Assembly (NCBI GenBank): GCA_027946365.1
Contig: JAPEUQ010000004.1
Location: forward strand, 1,426,001 to 1,490,000
Length of the DNA stretch: 64,000 nt
Source: Kalmusia sp. IMI 367209
Lineage: Eukaryota; Ascomycota; Dothideomycetes; Pleosporales; Didymosphaeriaceae
Direction of reading: 5' to 3'
The stretch's first letter is position 1. Every line of letters starts with the position of its first letter. The notes beneath the pieces were generated by a model, which was given only the letters and a program-made list of their open reading frames with translations, ran no database searches and was not told the origin of the DNA. Both the position numbers and the translations under genes were made by a program. Positions 45,701-57,849 of the stretch are shown here, in pieces.

Positions 45701-48700
45701 AGCTAATGTCATGCAGATAACGTTGACCTCATAGACCGCTACATGATCAGCGCAAATACTATCTTGCACGATCAGCGTTCTCTAGAAGTATACGCGACGC
45801 CTTCTCTTGCATACCTATGTGCTTGTAGTATTTGCATCCTCGTCCGGTTGGTGATGGTGTTGAAGGACAATATGTGAGTTGTAGGCGATGAATCTGCAAG
45901 CCATAGCACTCCTGCTGTCCATACTTCCATACCGAAAAGCCTCAGCTTTCTGGTGGCCAGTCACAGGCAGGCCTCGCTGGCATTGTGGATTCCACCAAGA
46001 CCGTCTGATTAGGGATACAGCTATAGGCGCGCCAAGTGCGGTGGATCTGTCTTAAGGTTAGTCTTCATTCATTCTCTCTTTCTTCTTTTCTCACGATCCC
46101 TGGCAATGGTCCTGACATGGGAGTTAGGAATGATTGTGTGAAAAGTGACTTTTTTGAGCAGCATGTGTTGACTCCTGGAATGGGCACAAGACTAATCTTG
46201 TGTTAGTAAAATTAGCAGCCCATGACCATAAAGTAACACTGCAGATCTCAAGTTCCGTCCTGTTATGCTCCGATGATACTCGCTGAGAGTTCGGCCAAGG
46301 GGAAGCGCAGCGGTCGATCGTACCGTCCGTTGAATGGACAATGGCCTTGTTCAGTACCGGTGACTTCATCGCCGAAGCTTAAGGTCTGTTTCGTATCGGC
46401 GTGATTCAGCTCTATCACTTGCCGGCAATGACGATATCGGATTGCAAGGAGATATTGATGTGCGCACCGTTCCGAGCTACTGTACCACCTATCAAAGGCC
46501 CTGTGTCAGTTTAATGGACTGATTTCCCTATGAACCTTTGAAATGGGCACTTACCAAATCTCAAAAAGCCTTGTCGAGCGTTTGTTTGCTGAGCTTAATT
46601 GCTCACGAGAACACTCGGGTGCATCTTGAAGCCTTTCGCTCCTTAGAGTGGGTACGAATCAAGTTTAGCCTCTTCGATACCTTTGCCACTTTTATGGCAA
46701 ACACATGGCTATGTCTATGACTTCATAGACCTTATGTCAATCTCAGACTCCGTCTACCATTTGCTCAATGGCGTACCGTCACGTGTGATGAGCCTCTCGA
46801 AGACCCGGGTCCATCGACCTCCAAATCACATATCCATCATCCATATCGCGATTTGCTCGATCTGCTCGATTTGCTCGCCTGGGCAGAGCACCTTCCCCGG
46901 ATTACCAATACGTATAGTATGAGGCCCCAAGCTGCCGAGAATGCTGAGGGCACGTGATGACCCTCATGTGTTGCTCTCCTGCTTGATGCAGCCCGATGCT
47001 AGACTAGCATATGGTTTTTCAAGATTAGACGAGAAAGACGCAAGGAGTATTTTTACGCCTATCGCAAGTCATCATGTATAGCCGTTCGCGGCTGGGAAAC
47101 CTTCGTCGATGGTCGTCGATGATCAAGACCGTCGAGTCTCCGTGATCATGCGCTCCTCAGTAAGCAATTTGTTTGAGCTTTGTGTGCTTCGAGGCTGGTA
47201 TTCGTCGGTGTTTGTATGGAGGTGGTCGTCAAGGTGTAGCCCGAGGGTAAGGATCAATCGACACTTCGGTGCACGTTCGCCGGCGCATACTGTGGGGTAG
47301 ATGTCATCCTACATTTGGTTAGCTGCTACCGATATTAGATGGCAAGCTTCCCAAACGCCTGCCGGGGTCAACGATATACCTTATATCATACCGTTCCTCA
47401 TGGCAGATGGGAGTTTTCAGTCTTATGTACACACACTGTGTGTCGGAGCATCTCTTAGCGCTTTCATCGCCGACGATCTATCAAACGCAAAGGTCGTTGC
47501 GCGCTCCTTGGGATTCTTGACCAAGAAAAGGAGATATACGGACGCCCTTTCTCCGATAAAGGGGCCGCTCTCGGTCTGGATGGGTCTCGCCTTTGTCTCG
47601 CTTTTGGTGTTTGCGCATCATCGATTGCTCCCGTGGGTGACGTTTCAGGCGTGAACCGGTTGCGCTCGTCGGGCCTAAGTATTCAAACAGCTGCGAATAT
47701 TGACGCTATACTTCGAGTGACTTGTGCCTACAGAGGAGGCTTCTAGGTGTGTCAGTGAGCTATTATTTCACGCCTTGCCCCTTTATGTGGGTGTTTGACA
47801 AGCGGAGAGTTCATCTCGCTCGGAGAGCAAGCAATGGCGCATCGACTCACTGAAAGGAGCAACCTTCGAGGCAGTAAAGATATGATAGCATAGCAAGAGC
47901 AAGGTGTCGAGGCATTTATACCACGGCGCCACCTTTCTCGGCTTTCTCTGCCCGTTGTAGATCTCCTGAGGCGTTGGCGACACATGCGTCCTGACTCGAG
48001 GACTCTCTTCTTGCAGGTACATCTACACGCATGGCGGTATTGTATATTGTCGGTAGGTGCTACGGCAGCTATACCGGCGTAAGGTACGGTGGTGGGCGTG
48101 GGAAGACTGTTAGTAGGTGGGAAGACTTGGTGGAGCGACTGCCACGGATGGTCCCTCGCCGAAAGCCCAGCGAGTAGGTCCTTTCCCCACCTAACCACCG
48201 CTCGATCTCTCTTGTCCATCCAGCCGCCACCCCTGCGGACCTCTTTTTCGACGAGTTCATACGTTGTTTTAAAACCCCTTATTCGCTTTCAACGACCTCT
48301 ACATTCACCGAGCTCCATCCTGATTCCTGCCCTTCTAGCTGCGTCTAGGATGCAGCAGCCGCCGAGATCAAAGCCCGCCGATAGGCCACTACGTCCGCGA
48401 GATAGGCAAGAGTGTGTGAGCATGCAGGCGTATCTTGATATGCCCTTTTGCTTTTCAAGTAACCTAGGCCGGTGTTCGAGCAGGTTTTCTGCCCGCATGT
48501 GCTGAGTCGCTAGGCCTACCTCGACAGCCGCCCGACAACCTGACAACCCATAGCGAAATCCTCTATAGACCGTGTTGGAGATATTGGTATGATACGCCAT
48601 GGGTTCAATTCAATGCCCTTGTGGCGATTGCGACGGTCACAAACACACGGCTTGGGAGAAAGGGATGGTCTGACTAGGTCAGGGGCGTAAATTGGTCGGC

Positions 48701-49457
48701 TCAATGCAAGTGTTGCTATACATATGCACATATGCTGAGCTATACTATGAGGGTTGCAATATACTAAGATGGCCCATCATGGTGTTATTGCGCCGATGTA
48801 ATGCTGCTCTGAGACTGTGGATCTCACTGAGGGGGTGTGTTTACGGCCGCGTTTCGGACTTCCGCAGCAACATAGGCTTTGCTGAGGCACTCAGGAGAAG
48901 CCGCGTAGCTAGCAGATGGTAGCAATATGATCTTGCAATTCTGATCTTGATTTTGGGCTTGTTTTCGATTGCTTGTGTCTCTGTTTACAATGTACAGGCC
49001 CGACGGGGGTGTGGTAAGAGTGGGCTCCACGACCAAGCTTGCCTCCCGGCAACCCTGAAGGCCAAAACATCTATTCCTGAGTCTACTTCTGTACGATTGA
49101 GCGTCAGAGGTGATGTATATAGCTCTTGAATAAACTTTCCATCCACATTGACCTGTTGCATCCTGTCTTCCAAGCATGCAGGGCTCCTGTTGTTGCATCT
49201 TGAAGACCCCAATCTTATTCATAGCCATTAGATCCTCTGCGTTGCCCCCTCATTCAGCTCGACTACCTGGTGCTCTTGCCTTGTCTGTGCGTGCTGCCCC
49301 CTCACCCCAAACACAAAGGCCAAACAAATTTGTCCTGCGACACCTTCTCCTCACCTCCACCACACTGCCCCACCACAACAATAAATCACGCTGCCACTTT
49401 GCAGTCCCGTTCTGGACATATTCAACATCCTCAGCAACAGCCTTTTGCGTTGCAAAC
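39791..49457. other. Gene-poor block, left part
   Basis: 9.7 kb with no gene I can support. It holds many frames of 60-140 codons. Those with a real ATG and protein-like composition are 42064-42492 (142 codons) and 47301-47654 (117 codons, one hydrophobic segment WMGLAFVSLLVFAHHRLLPW), but neither has a recognisable domain or splice structure. Isolated GTAAGTAC-like donor motifs recur (40769, 44820, 44845, 45098), suggesting remains of genes. A C/T-rich promoter-like tract precedes ATGs near 40450 and 48348. A 9-base tandem repeat lies at 46850-46876. No intact transposase, reverse transcriptase, LTR pair or tRNA was found by eye. Confidence 0.5.
46850..46876. repeat. 9-base tandem repeat, three copies
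   Basis: GATTTGCTC, GATCTGCTC, GATTTGCTC in direct tandem, with one mismatch in the central copy. Confidence 0.85.
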
Positions 49458-50103
49458 ATGAATAACTACCTGTAAGTCATCCCTTGGTATGAGCGACATA
49501 GGCGCGACCGCTCCGACAGCGACAGCCTCAGACACAGATCCCACCCAACAATAGAGGCTAAAACATTCACAGCGTGCTCTCATTCGGCTTTGTGGGTCTC
49601 ACGGGCGGTATCCTTCACACCCTCTTCGGTAGGTGTTGCCCGCCTTTTGTGAGTGGGCATAGCTGACAGCGTTGGTCTCCCACAGCGCTTCAGGTTTTCC
49701 CACCCAGCCGTACACGCGCCATGCACGGCATCCGTTGGTTCCTCTCCTTCTTCGCACCTTTGCTTAAGGTGCTAGAGGATATAGGTAAGTAACTCCCTCA
49801 CTGGTTTTGTCGACTTCTCACAGTGCAGTACACTCCTTCCAGTGTTACATCTGAGGTAGCCACAACAATTTCTCCCTCATGACATATCGCAATGACTAAT
49901 AGATCCCAGTAGGACGTCGTATGCCGACTCCAGGACCTCGTCGACAGCGTGAGCAAGGCAGCTTGTCTGCTGAGCTGAGAGCCGCACCGAGCGCCGTCGA
50001 CGCTAGCTGCGCGATGGACGACGTGAATGATGGCGACAGCGACGTGACGTCTTTGGGCGCGACGACTGAACTTATCGTCACTGTCTTTTTTCAAAATGTA
50101 TGA
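49458..50103 (+). CDS. Small four-exon membrane protein, 120 aa
   Basis: A gene hidden by its short exons: 49458-49471, 49573-49628, 49686-49784 and 49910-50103. Donors are GTAAGT, GTAGGT and GTAAGT, acceptors CACAG, CACAG and CCCAG, and every junction is in phase. The leader (49240-49450) is strongly C/T-rich, as for an expressed fungal gene. The product starts MNNYLVLSFGFVGLTGGILH and has one or two hydrophobic segments (residues 4-24 and about 40-55, GIRWFLSFFAPLLKVLEDI) separated by a basic loop PPSRTRAMH. The second half is hydrophilic and acidic (MDDVNDGDSDV) and ends LIVTVFFQNV. A GTATGA donor overlaps the stop codon and a CTAAC/CAATCAG acceptor lies at 50162. An alternative end ten residues longer, via a fifth exon, is therefore possible. 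No family recognised. Confidence 0.55.
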
Positions 50104-52380
50104 ATTGAAGGCCAGTATCTCCTCGACCCTCTCCACCATTGACCGTATCTAACAACAATCAGTCCTCCACAACTTCATCTTTCCTCTTCTGTCAGTGATC
50201 AACACCACTCGTGCCACAACGCAGCATCTACAAGGCCATGGTGTTTCCTTTAGAGCTTTGATCTTCAATATCATTGCTCTGCTGACCATGGGCCGAGAGC
50301 AACGTAGCCCCGGATCACGGACTTGAGATTCACCACAAAAGCGACGTCTCGTCAACCTCGCAACAAGAGCGAGGTCTAGTCAACCTCAGCTCTAGGTCGG
50401 GTGGAGGGACAACCCCATCTCCTAAAGGTTCATTATCGGGCAGTGAACCACCGAATCTCGTCCGCCGGCGGCTGAGTACACGGAACAAACAGGACCTCTC
50501 ATGGTTGCTGGCGCATGATAACGGGTCACCATGGTTGCTCGTGTCATGTTCCTTACTCATACATTTCTCGCGGGACACTCAAGGGCGTTGGTTCGCCAAA
50601 TGATCCTAACGCCCGAGCAGCTCTTCCCTCTTCTCCAGCATTGTTATTGTTTGCTAACGACGTACAGTATGGGGTGGCTGGATTTGACTCTGCACCTCCC
50701 CGTGGTGCCCCCCGGTCACGACTAAGCAGAGCAGTCCAGGATGATCTAGTAGGCAACGCAGCCGTCGTGGGAATGACTGATGATGAAATGGATTGCTTCT
50801 CCAAATAGAGTGGTGAACGTTTTGGCATGTTGGACTCCTGCAAACTAGGTTTGAGACACGTTCGCTCCCATATAATGAGCAGATACTGACTTGAGGTAGG
50901 TACAATACCGGATAACCCAGTCACGTCTACAAGATATTGCGACGGCAGCGCGGTCGAACCAGAGTGAGTAACTCCCCATCCCAAGAAAAGATACAGACAA
51001 GTTCAGGTTTGCCTTGCACATCGAGCCATTCGAATGGTGATCAAGTGCAACGGCGCCCGAAGATAGCCACGAACAAGCGAGCGATAGGATGAACGGTCGA
51101 ATGAACGAGAAAACTCGATCATACCATATAAGACAGTAGAAAGTAAAGGAATTAAAGAGGAAGCATCACTGTCAACAGTCACTGACAGCGGCAACTTCCC
51201 GTCAAGTGGATGTCTAGCGGCATTGAGGTACATTTGCTCCTCAGTCGATGCAGCAGGAAGTCCTTGATAGAGTGTGGTATACGCCTCGCTATTCATTCAA
51301 TACTAGCCCTCGTCACGGCTTGCTCTGCGAGATTGAATCTTTAGGCCATTGTTTCTCAGGTTCCATTTTGGGGCCCAAGACAGCTGATTTCGAACAGAAA
51401 CTCCCTGTTGACTTTGTCCATGAAGAAAGGTGCGTACATTCCCTACACTTATCCTCTACAGCTCATAGTAGGGAGCCCACGAGGGACTGGTGAGCAGCAG
51501 TGTTCAATACCCGTGCTCTCGATGCGGCTTGATTGGCTTTGGCCTTGAAGAGAGAGAAAAGATAACTTCACTATTCGGAAGACACTGGACCGGGTTTGTG
51601 TTGTATCGAAGCTCTTTATCTTTACTATCAGCTTCAGGTAGCCGTAGTGCGTCTGGCTCATTATGACTAAACGTCACCCTACGAGATGAATTAACTTCGA
51701 GAAGGAGGTGGGAAGTACCTACGGACCGTAGTGTGGCGAATCCGTACAGACCCATACGGTTATCGTTAATAACGGGACCGACATTAAGGCAGCGAAGAAG
51801 CTGATTTGCATAATATAATATGCGATCCAGGTAGCTAACTTGGACTAGGAACCCATCGGCGATAGATCCGATCCCGAGCCTGCACTGCCAAGGCTGAAAC
51901 ATGCCTTCCGCAATAATTTCGCTTGCACATGCATCTCAAGCTTGACAGCATGCGGGCGAACTGTCTAGCACTTATCGACTCGAGAATGGGCACCACAACA
52001 GCGCCTAAGGCCGAGATCCATGAAGTAGGTTAACGAGTCGAAAACATCTTTTCGATAAACTATAGAGCCGGTCTATATTTGCTTATGCGAAAATGTCTAG
52101 AAAAGTCAACGCCTCGATGGTCGATCCATCGACTTCACGGCAGTGTCTAGCTTCTGAGTCTCGGCTCTTAAGCTGCTGGGATAAGATCTTCCATATCTCT
52201 TCCCACGTAGGCATTGCCAAGATGAACGGCACCGTATCGCTGCAACCAAAGGAAGTATCCATTGGGAAGGAGGCCTCGTCGGATTAAGGTTCAAGAAGGT
52301 TCAACCCGCATCTACGGATGACAGTCGCTTCCATGGCAAGCTTGACGTCAGGGTCGAGGGAACTGGGGGATTTAGGCCAG

Positions 52381-52490
52381 CGCCTTTCGTGCGCGTTCCA
52401 AGTCAGCGATGCGGTGAGACGTTGGTGAGGCCCGAGGTGTGCAGCCATGTTGTAATCACACCTGCGGTACACCAACTCTTACATTTGATC
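52381..52490. repeat. Diverged short repeat, copy A
   Basis: About 105 bases similar to the copy at 53040-53148. Both begin CGCCTT(T)CGTGCGCGTTC, share a central GAGACGT, and end CTCTTACATTT. I estimate roughly 70% identity by eye, with small indels. Confidence 0.6.
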
Positions 52491-53039
52491 TTCGAAGCTC
52501 CAGCTTCTACAGTAGTATTGTCGTGGAACCAGTTCCTTGTACTGTTGTCCTGGTAGTCTCAACTACGTGTTCAGATCGAGGAACTTTATCACCCCGTTTA
52601 GTCCGCTCACTCTTCGAAGACTGGCGTATCGAACACTTTAGCTCTCCGCATAGGAGGCTATCGGTTACGATGTGTAGGCGGTGTGGTAGTTACGCGGAAG
52701 AGCCTCGGATGTGTAACCCTAGTTACTTAGCACCTGCAGCTCTAAGTCACGCTCCTATGCTTTACACTTTTGAACAGCTAACTTCCGTTACAGAATCGAA
52801 CTGCCTCGTACAGGTCACGATCCGGTAGCGAACAGCAGAAACTTCGAAAGAACATTCTCAACGGCAGTTCAATTTGTGATCGCGATACCTCATACCGCTG
52901 TCACAACAGTCTGCCAAGATGAATTGACCACCATACCGTTGCACCCAATCACAGACTGGGAGACCTTCAAGGTCCGCCTGAAAAGGTTCAATGAGGGGAG
53001 ATCGAATGACCAAAGCTCTTTCGATGTGCGAGGCGAGCG

Positions 53040-53148
53040 CCTTCGTGCGCGTTCATGTCTGCGGTGTGGTTCTGAGACGTCAGAGAATGACCCTGATGCG
53101 CAGCTTTGGTGGTCACATCGGTGGTATTCCAGGCTCTTACATTTCTTT
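53040..53148. repeat. Diverged short repeat, copy B
   Basis: Partner of the 52381 copy. In one frame it reads SCLRCGSETSENDP. A third, weaker relative at 52669-52720 reads MCRRCGSYAEEPRM, sharing the GCGGTGTGGT core. Confidence 0.6.
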
Positions 53149-56068
53149 TTCTTTCTTTTTTTGCAAGTGCTTTGACTCCACGTATATAGGACTGACTTCC
53201 TTTGGTTAGGTGGCGGTTTAGTTGCCCAAACTCGACGGCATCAGTGGTAGATCTCGCTGAGCAGAGCCCCTCACATTGCTACTCTGTCCAAAGATCCACC
53301 ACATCTGGCTTCGAAAGAAGTGAGTGCGATAGACGTCAGAAGGTCCCTCGGAGTGCGCCATAGTGTCATCCCTAATGCATTCTAGGCTCTGAAATTCCAA
53401 CTACAAGACTAGTCGTCTTCATTCAGATCTCAGTCTGGTAGCACAGTTGTCAGATTGCGATAATCAACGTATGGCCTGCTTCGTCTTCGGTTGCTGTCTC
53501 CTTCGTGGCAGTCGACTTCTCAATTCAAGGCCAAGATCGACGGCACTTACAAATGCCGGATATGAGCGCCTTATGGCCGCTGGGTGGTTCCTCGGCATTT
53601 GGATTCATGCTCTTTTCGGTAGCTGAATTGCCTACATTCTTTTGTCCTGGTGGCTCTTGTCTTTGCTAGGCTTTGAAAGCTCTACTATAAGATAAGAGGC
53701 CTTTCTTCGCTCGGCGGCTTCCAAAGTTCCTGCGCTACTCCATTTGGAGGACTATAAAACTGGCCATGCAAACCTACTACTTGATCTTTCTAGCCCAAGG
53801 AGCGAAGTCCCATCCAACCTCCAGCTAGCGAGATCCGTATTTTCAGTTGAAGGCTCGATCGAAAATTCGCCTTCAATAGATTTCCAGGCTTGCAAGCCGA
53901 GTCTCTTGCTGATCATGCTTTGCTCTACAGCAGGATCTCTAACATAAGCTGAGACCGAATGAAATCCTTCGCATTCTGATCATATCCTTTTGGAGACCAG
54001 AATGCTAGCATTTCTTGCTCTTTTGATTCGCTATCGTATCCGTTATTTCACTCCTTTATTCGTACTTTTTCGTATTTCGTCGTAGCTAAGAGCCAATGCG
54101 ATAGACAGCTAACATCATCATAGTGATATGGCAACCGTTTCAGAAGGCGCTGTCTCCCACTATACGATCAAGGACCTAATACGTAGGAAATTTCCGAATC
54201 GCCCTGCTACGGCCTACCATCTCGTTTGGTTTCTAGAATCCAAATTGCTTCTACGGGTCGGACCTGAGAGACGACCAGGCATGTGCGCGGATTTTTGTTC
54301 AAACATATACAAGAACCCCCTTAAGAGTGCCGAGATTGACAAAGTTGCCTCGCCGTTTAGGTGGGGTGACGTGACATTTAAGTATCGAGCAGTGTGCTAT
54401 TGGGTGTGACATTTGCCATGGCTACTGTCGATACCTTAGTAGCCACAGACGACGCAGTGTTCCGAGTTTATCTTGCAAAGCTTGCGCTCAGTAGCTGACT
54501 ATAGGCAACAGGTCGGAATGCAGTTATCTTTCACCAGATAGAATAGCACAAGATGCATCCAGACCGAAAGATCCGAAGCAAGCCTTGTACAGCACATCCT
54601 TGTGTTGATGGGGATCATTGTTGCGATACATCAAATGACGACCGGTATTCCATGTATGAGATTCGGTCATCCAGTAACACAGAATCGTCCGGCTTCGTTA
54701 GGCATTGTGCAGGTCCGCTTCGCTTTGCTTTCTCCAGAGTGCCGTCATCTCTACGACTTTGAAAGAGCACCCAGAATATCCTGTACCCTCGTCGCTGCTG
54801 CGATAGTGATAGGGCTTGCTGCTGCGCCCGTATGAAAGGGACGAATCGCCTAGTTGTCATTCAAGGGGGCCGCAGATTGGTGGTGCGTGTTGCCGTACGC
54901 TTCCCTCAGTCGTATGCGAGATCGTCTGCGCAATCGCTGTACTCGGCACTGGTGGTTCCTGGAGATGATTCCGAAGCGTTATGGTTATGGAAATGGCATA
55001 CGAGGGAGATGTAGTGGGCAGAGAATTCCTACGACAGTGTATCGATGTGCCCAGAATAATTAAGATCCCCCATCCGGCGCTTGTGCGATCTACGCCGATC
55101 GTCCTGTACTCGAGGCTGACATCTCTCAAATTCTTGGTGCGTATGGAGTAGGCTCTGCCTGTGTCCGCATTCTCGAGGTGATACTGATGTATTATTGTTC
55201 ATTGTGCCGGCGTGGACAACGTTCGCGCCGTGCGAGAATGGTGCCTTCTTTCTTTTAGGGTGGAATTGCAGCGATAGGATGCGCCTTTACTGCGAAAGAG
55301 ACCTCAATGGTACATTTATGTGGGACTGTCCGCGTTCTTTCATGTGAGTATCTTGTAAGAGAAAGGTGCTGATGTTTAGGTCATTGCGAATGCAATTCCT
55401 CATATCGAGTTGACAAAGAGTTGTGGTACAAAAAGTAAAACGTCAGGGCTCTGAACAGCTGTTGAAAAGCGAGCAATCTACTATTGGGCCCATATCACTG
55501 ATGTTGCCAGCTCTTAAGAATTAGAGGTTGGGCCGAAGGAATCAAGCCCGCTGGGGCGCTCGAGCCGCAGTATCCGTCTGCCCCGGACTGTGTGATATAC
55601 ATTGGTCTACATCATGTGCCAATGCCGAGAGAATTTGGCAGCGGGAGCATCATGCGTGTTGTGGCCGTCGCGCGGTCGGCGATGAAGCCGCGGGTCTGGG
55701 TGGGTGGGTCTGAAGAGAGGGTAAAGCTGTAAAGGAACTTCTGGCGAGTATTGAGATGAGTAAAAGAGAGACACGGGGTAAAGCAGGACTAATCTCGTCG
55801 TAGGGAGCGCTCATCGGTAGTCAGCAGACTGAGGGTGGTGTGGTTGCGTGTGATGAGAGAGCCGCCGTAGCCCCGGACGCGTCGGGTGAACAAAGGCTGG
55901 GTTGTGTGGCCGCAAGAACACCTTCTCAACTACCCCAAGGCTCCCAGATTCCCGCACCTGCTGTTTTGGTGTTGATGGGTGTTGTTGTCGTCCCCACCGC
56001 CCCGGTTACCACGCACCTCCGTCCCTTCACCAATACTCACAACAAACATGCCCGGAATCATCTTCGTC

Positions 56069-56076
56069 TATATAAA
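56069..56076 (+). promoter_or_regulatory. TATA box of the U6 gene
   Basis: TATATAAA, 29 bases upstream of the predicted U6 5' end, the standard distance for TATA-dependent Pol III U6 promoters. Confidence 0.8.
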
Positions 56077-56097
56077 CCGTCGAACCACCATTCTTTC

Positions 56098-56201
56098 GTA
56101 CTTCGGTACATCTGGTCAATTTGAAACGATACAGAGAAGATTAGCATGGCCCCTGCACTAAGGATGACATGACTCAATCAAAAGAGAGCTACCATTTTTT
56201 T
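56098..56201 (+). ncRNA. U6 spliceosomal snRNA
   Basis: Catalytic RNA of the spliceosome. The 5' end forms a perfect hairpin, GTAC-TTCG-GTAC. The invariant blocks follow in order: ACGATACAGAGAAGATTAGC, which holds the ACAGAGA box that pairs with the 5' splice site, then ATGGCCCCTGCAC and AAGGATGACA (U4/U6 stems I and II, internal stem-loop). The AGC triad is within the catalytic core region. The gene ends in a run of seven T (56195-56201), a Pol III terminator. An internal A-box-like TTAGCATGG is present. Compared with the animal and fission-yeast form (GCACAAGG) this one has GCACTAAGG, one extra base in the internal stem-loop. The gene is intronless and intact. Confidence 0.95.
56195..56201 (+). 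terminator. Pol III T-run terminator of U6
   Basis: Seven consecutive T directly after the U6 3' region. A second run of seven T lies about ten bases further on and could act as backup. Confidence 0.85.
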
Positions 56202-56221
56202 AGATGTTTTTTTGGATGGAG

Positions 56222-56231
56222 AGTTCGAAAC
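56222..56231 (+). promoter_or_regulatory. Candidate downstream B box of U6
   Basis: GTTCGAAAC fits the Pol III B-box consensus GWTCRANNC and lies about 20 bases beyond the terminator. In Saccharomyces the U6 B box is also extragenic and downstream, though further away. The match is short and could be chance. Confidence 0.45.
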
Positions 56232-57849
56232 ACGTTTCAAGCTTTAGGATTTTCTTTTGTCCTAGAGTCGATTTTGTCGAAACGGCTAATACGTCGTTCG
56301 CTCAACACCCTTTCGATTAGGCGTATTCCAGTAGAAAGACCAGCCTATGGGTGGCCTTGAGGTAACACCAGAGCGGCGGCAATATTTTCCTAGTATTCGA
56401 TACATGAGTTTGCTACTGCGGAGCTACCAATGGGAGTCATTAGCCGTTGTCATCTTCGCAATACATACTAAGGTCTGTCAAGATGTGTTTCATTGGGCTT
56501 TTTTGAAGGCGCTGGGCGTATGCTGATGGAGACCAAGAGTTCATTACCTTAGTCCATTGGGTCAGGGATGAATGTTTTCGCTCCTCGTTTCTTTAACACG
56601 CGGTATGTTAGCAATGTTTCTTTGCAGTCCCATCTTTACACCCTCGATATCTTTTAAACCTACTGATCATTCAAAATCTGTAGATACCAAAAATTTCTCA
56701 ATCACAAGGCCGTGAAATCATTCAGAGATTGAGCAGGACACAAATGCCATACGAGAGTCAAAGAAGTAGAAAACAGGATGTTCCATTTCGACGTGCGGGT
56801 TTGCCCAATTGAGATGGGTATTCTAAAAGGATCATCTTGAACGCCAAACCATGCATGGTGTATGCTACAGTATACCGACATATTTGTACATCCCTTTTTG
56901 GGCTGCGAGAAGGTCTAGTCCATGCTCCCGCATGCGACTCCTATCAACTTCCATTCTTCTTTGCTCCCTATCGTACGATTCTTCCGTTCGTCGTCCCTGA
57001 TGCTGATGATAACCGAGCCGCTAAGAGAGTGCGTCATGCCGTTCGCGCAGGGCAACTGATGCCGCTTCTATTTCTTTCCGCGTTTCTGTTCGAGGAAGAG
57101 TACTTGTTTCCGCACTGTCGCATCGTCAGTCTCTGTCGAAGCTGTTGACGCGCCAACGCATGCAAAAAATCTCCAGATACGGTATGAGCTGATTCCCAAC
57201 TCGCAGCAGGGTATCGTTCACATGGTGTCAGATCGTGGGTGGAAAGGCATGCGTACCGATCGGATCGTATTTCATCATGCTGAGCGGTCGGTGGACACGT
57301 GGCCGCATCAGGGTACGGTAGTAACCCGTCATAGCCATGGAAATAAGGCGCACCATGATGGTGCGAGACTTTGCTGTTCGCAGATGTCGTCAGTTCATGC
57401 TCTGTCAGGGTCCTCAGAGGCATTGCGACTTTGTCACGTCGCTTAGGGGGCAAATATACCCAAATGCCGAAGTTCGGGGATATGGATAAGACGGAGACGT
57501 ACCTTTCTTCGCCATTGTGACGGAGCGCGGGGATGTGCTTGCGTTGACAAGAGTCAAAGCGTGAGGTTTTCGAGATGCGATGCGTGAAAGCGGCGTTTCT
57601 TCGGTACGGCAACCTAAGCCAATCAACACGCGACGGGCATCTGCAAACCCGCCTACCGGTATACGACCGGAACTCCCCCACCCTCTGGACGTCAACTACC
57701 CGTCTCAATGGTTTGCAACGGTGCAGCATCTCTCCGAATCTTGGTTTGGGAAGATCGCCGGACAGTCGTTCATCGTGCTATGACATGCCGCTGCAGTACG
57801 CCTCCGCAATTCAACGCGACCGGACAACCAATCGACGCCCCCCTCGCGA
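56232..57849. other. Intergenic, 1.6 kb
   Basis: No supported gene. The longest frame, 57034-57729 on the minus strand (231 codons), has an Arg/His/Ser-rich composition without domains or splice signals and is treated as chance. Confidence 0.5.

Larger units (their letters stand above)
50104..56060. other. Gene-poor block, right part
   Basis: 6 kb with no supported gene. It contains three diverged copies of a short element (52381, 52669 and 53040) reading in part as C-x2-C-G-S fragments. A 93-codon ATG frame at 54128-54409 (VSHYTIKDLIRRKFPNRP) looks protein-like but lacks context. Stop codons are dense elsewhere. The right end, from about 55820, is the upstream region of the U6 gene. Confidence 0.5.

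Noticed and set aside
47752..48219. 155-codon minus-strand frame, and a possible ATG exon at 48348 followed by a 70-codon open stretch
   Set aside because: The leader before 48348 is promoter-like, but no acceptor gives a convincing protein. The minus frame lacks any recognisable feature.
39791..56060. Intact transposon or retroelement in the gene-poor block
   Set aside because: No transposase or polymerase motif, no long terminal repeat pair and no clear inverted termini could be found by reading.
57034..57729. 231-codon minus-strand frame with a real ATG
   Set aside because: Composition is Arg/His/Ser-rich without hydrophobic periodicity, no domain, and no promoter-like leader.
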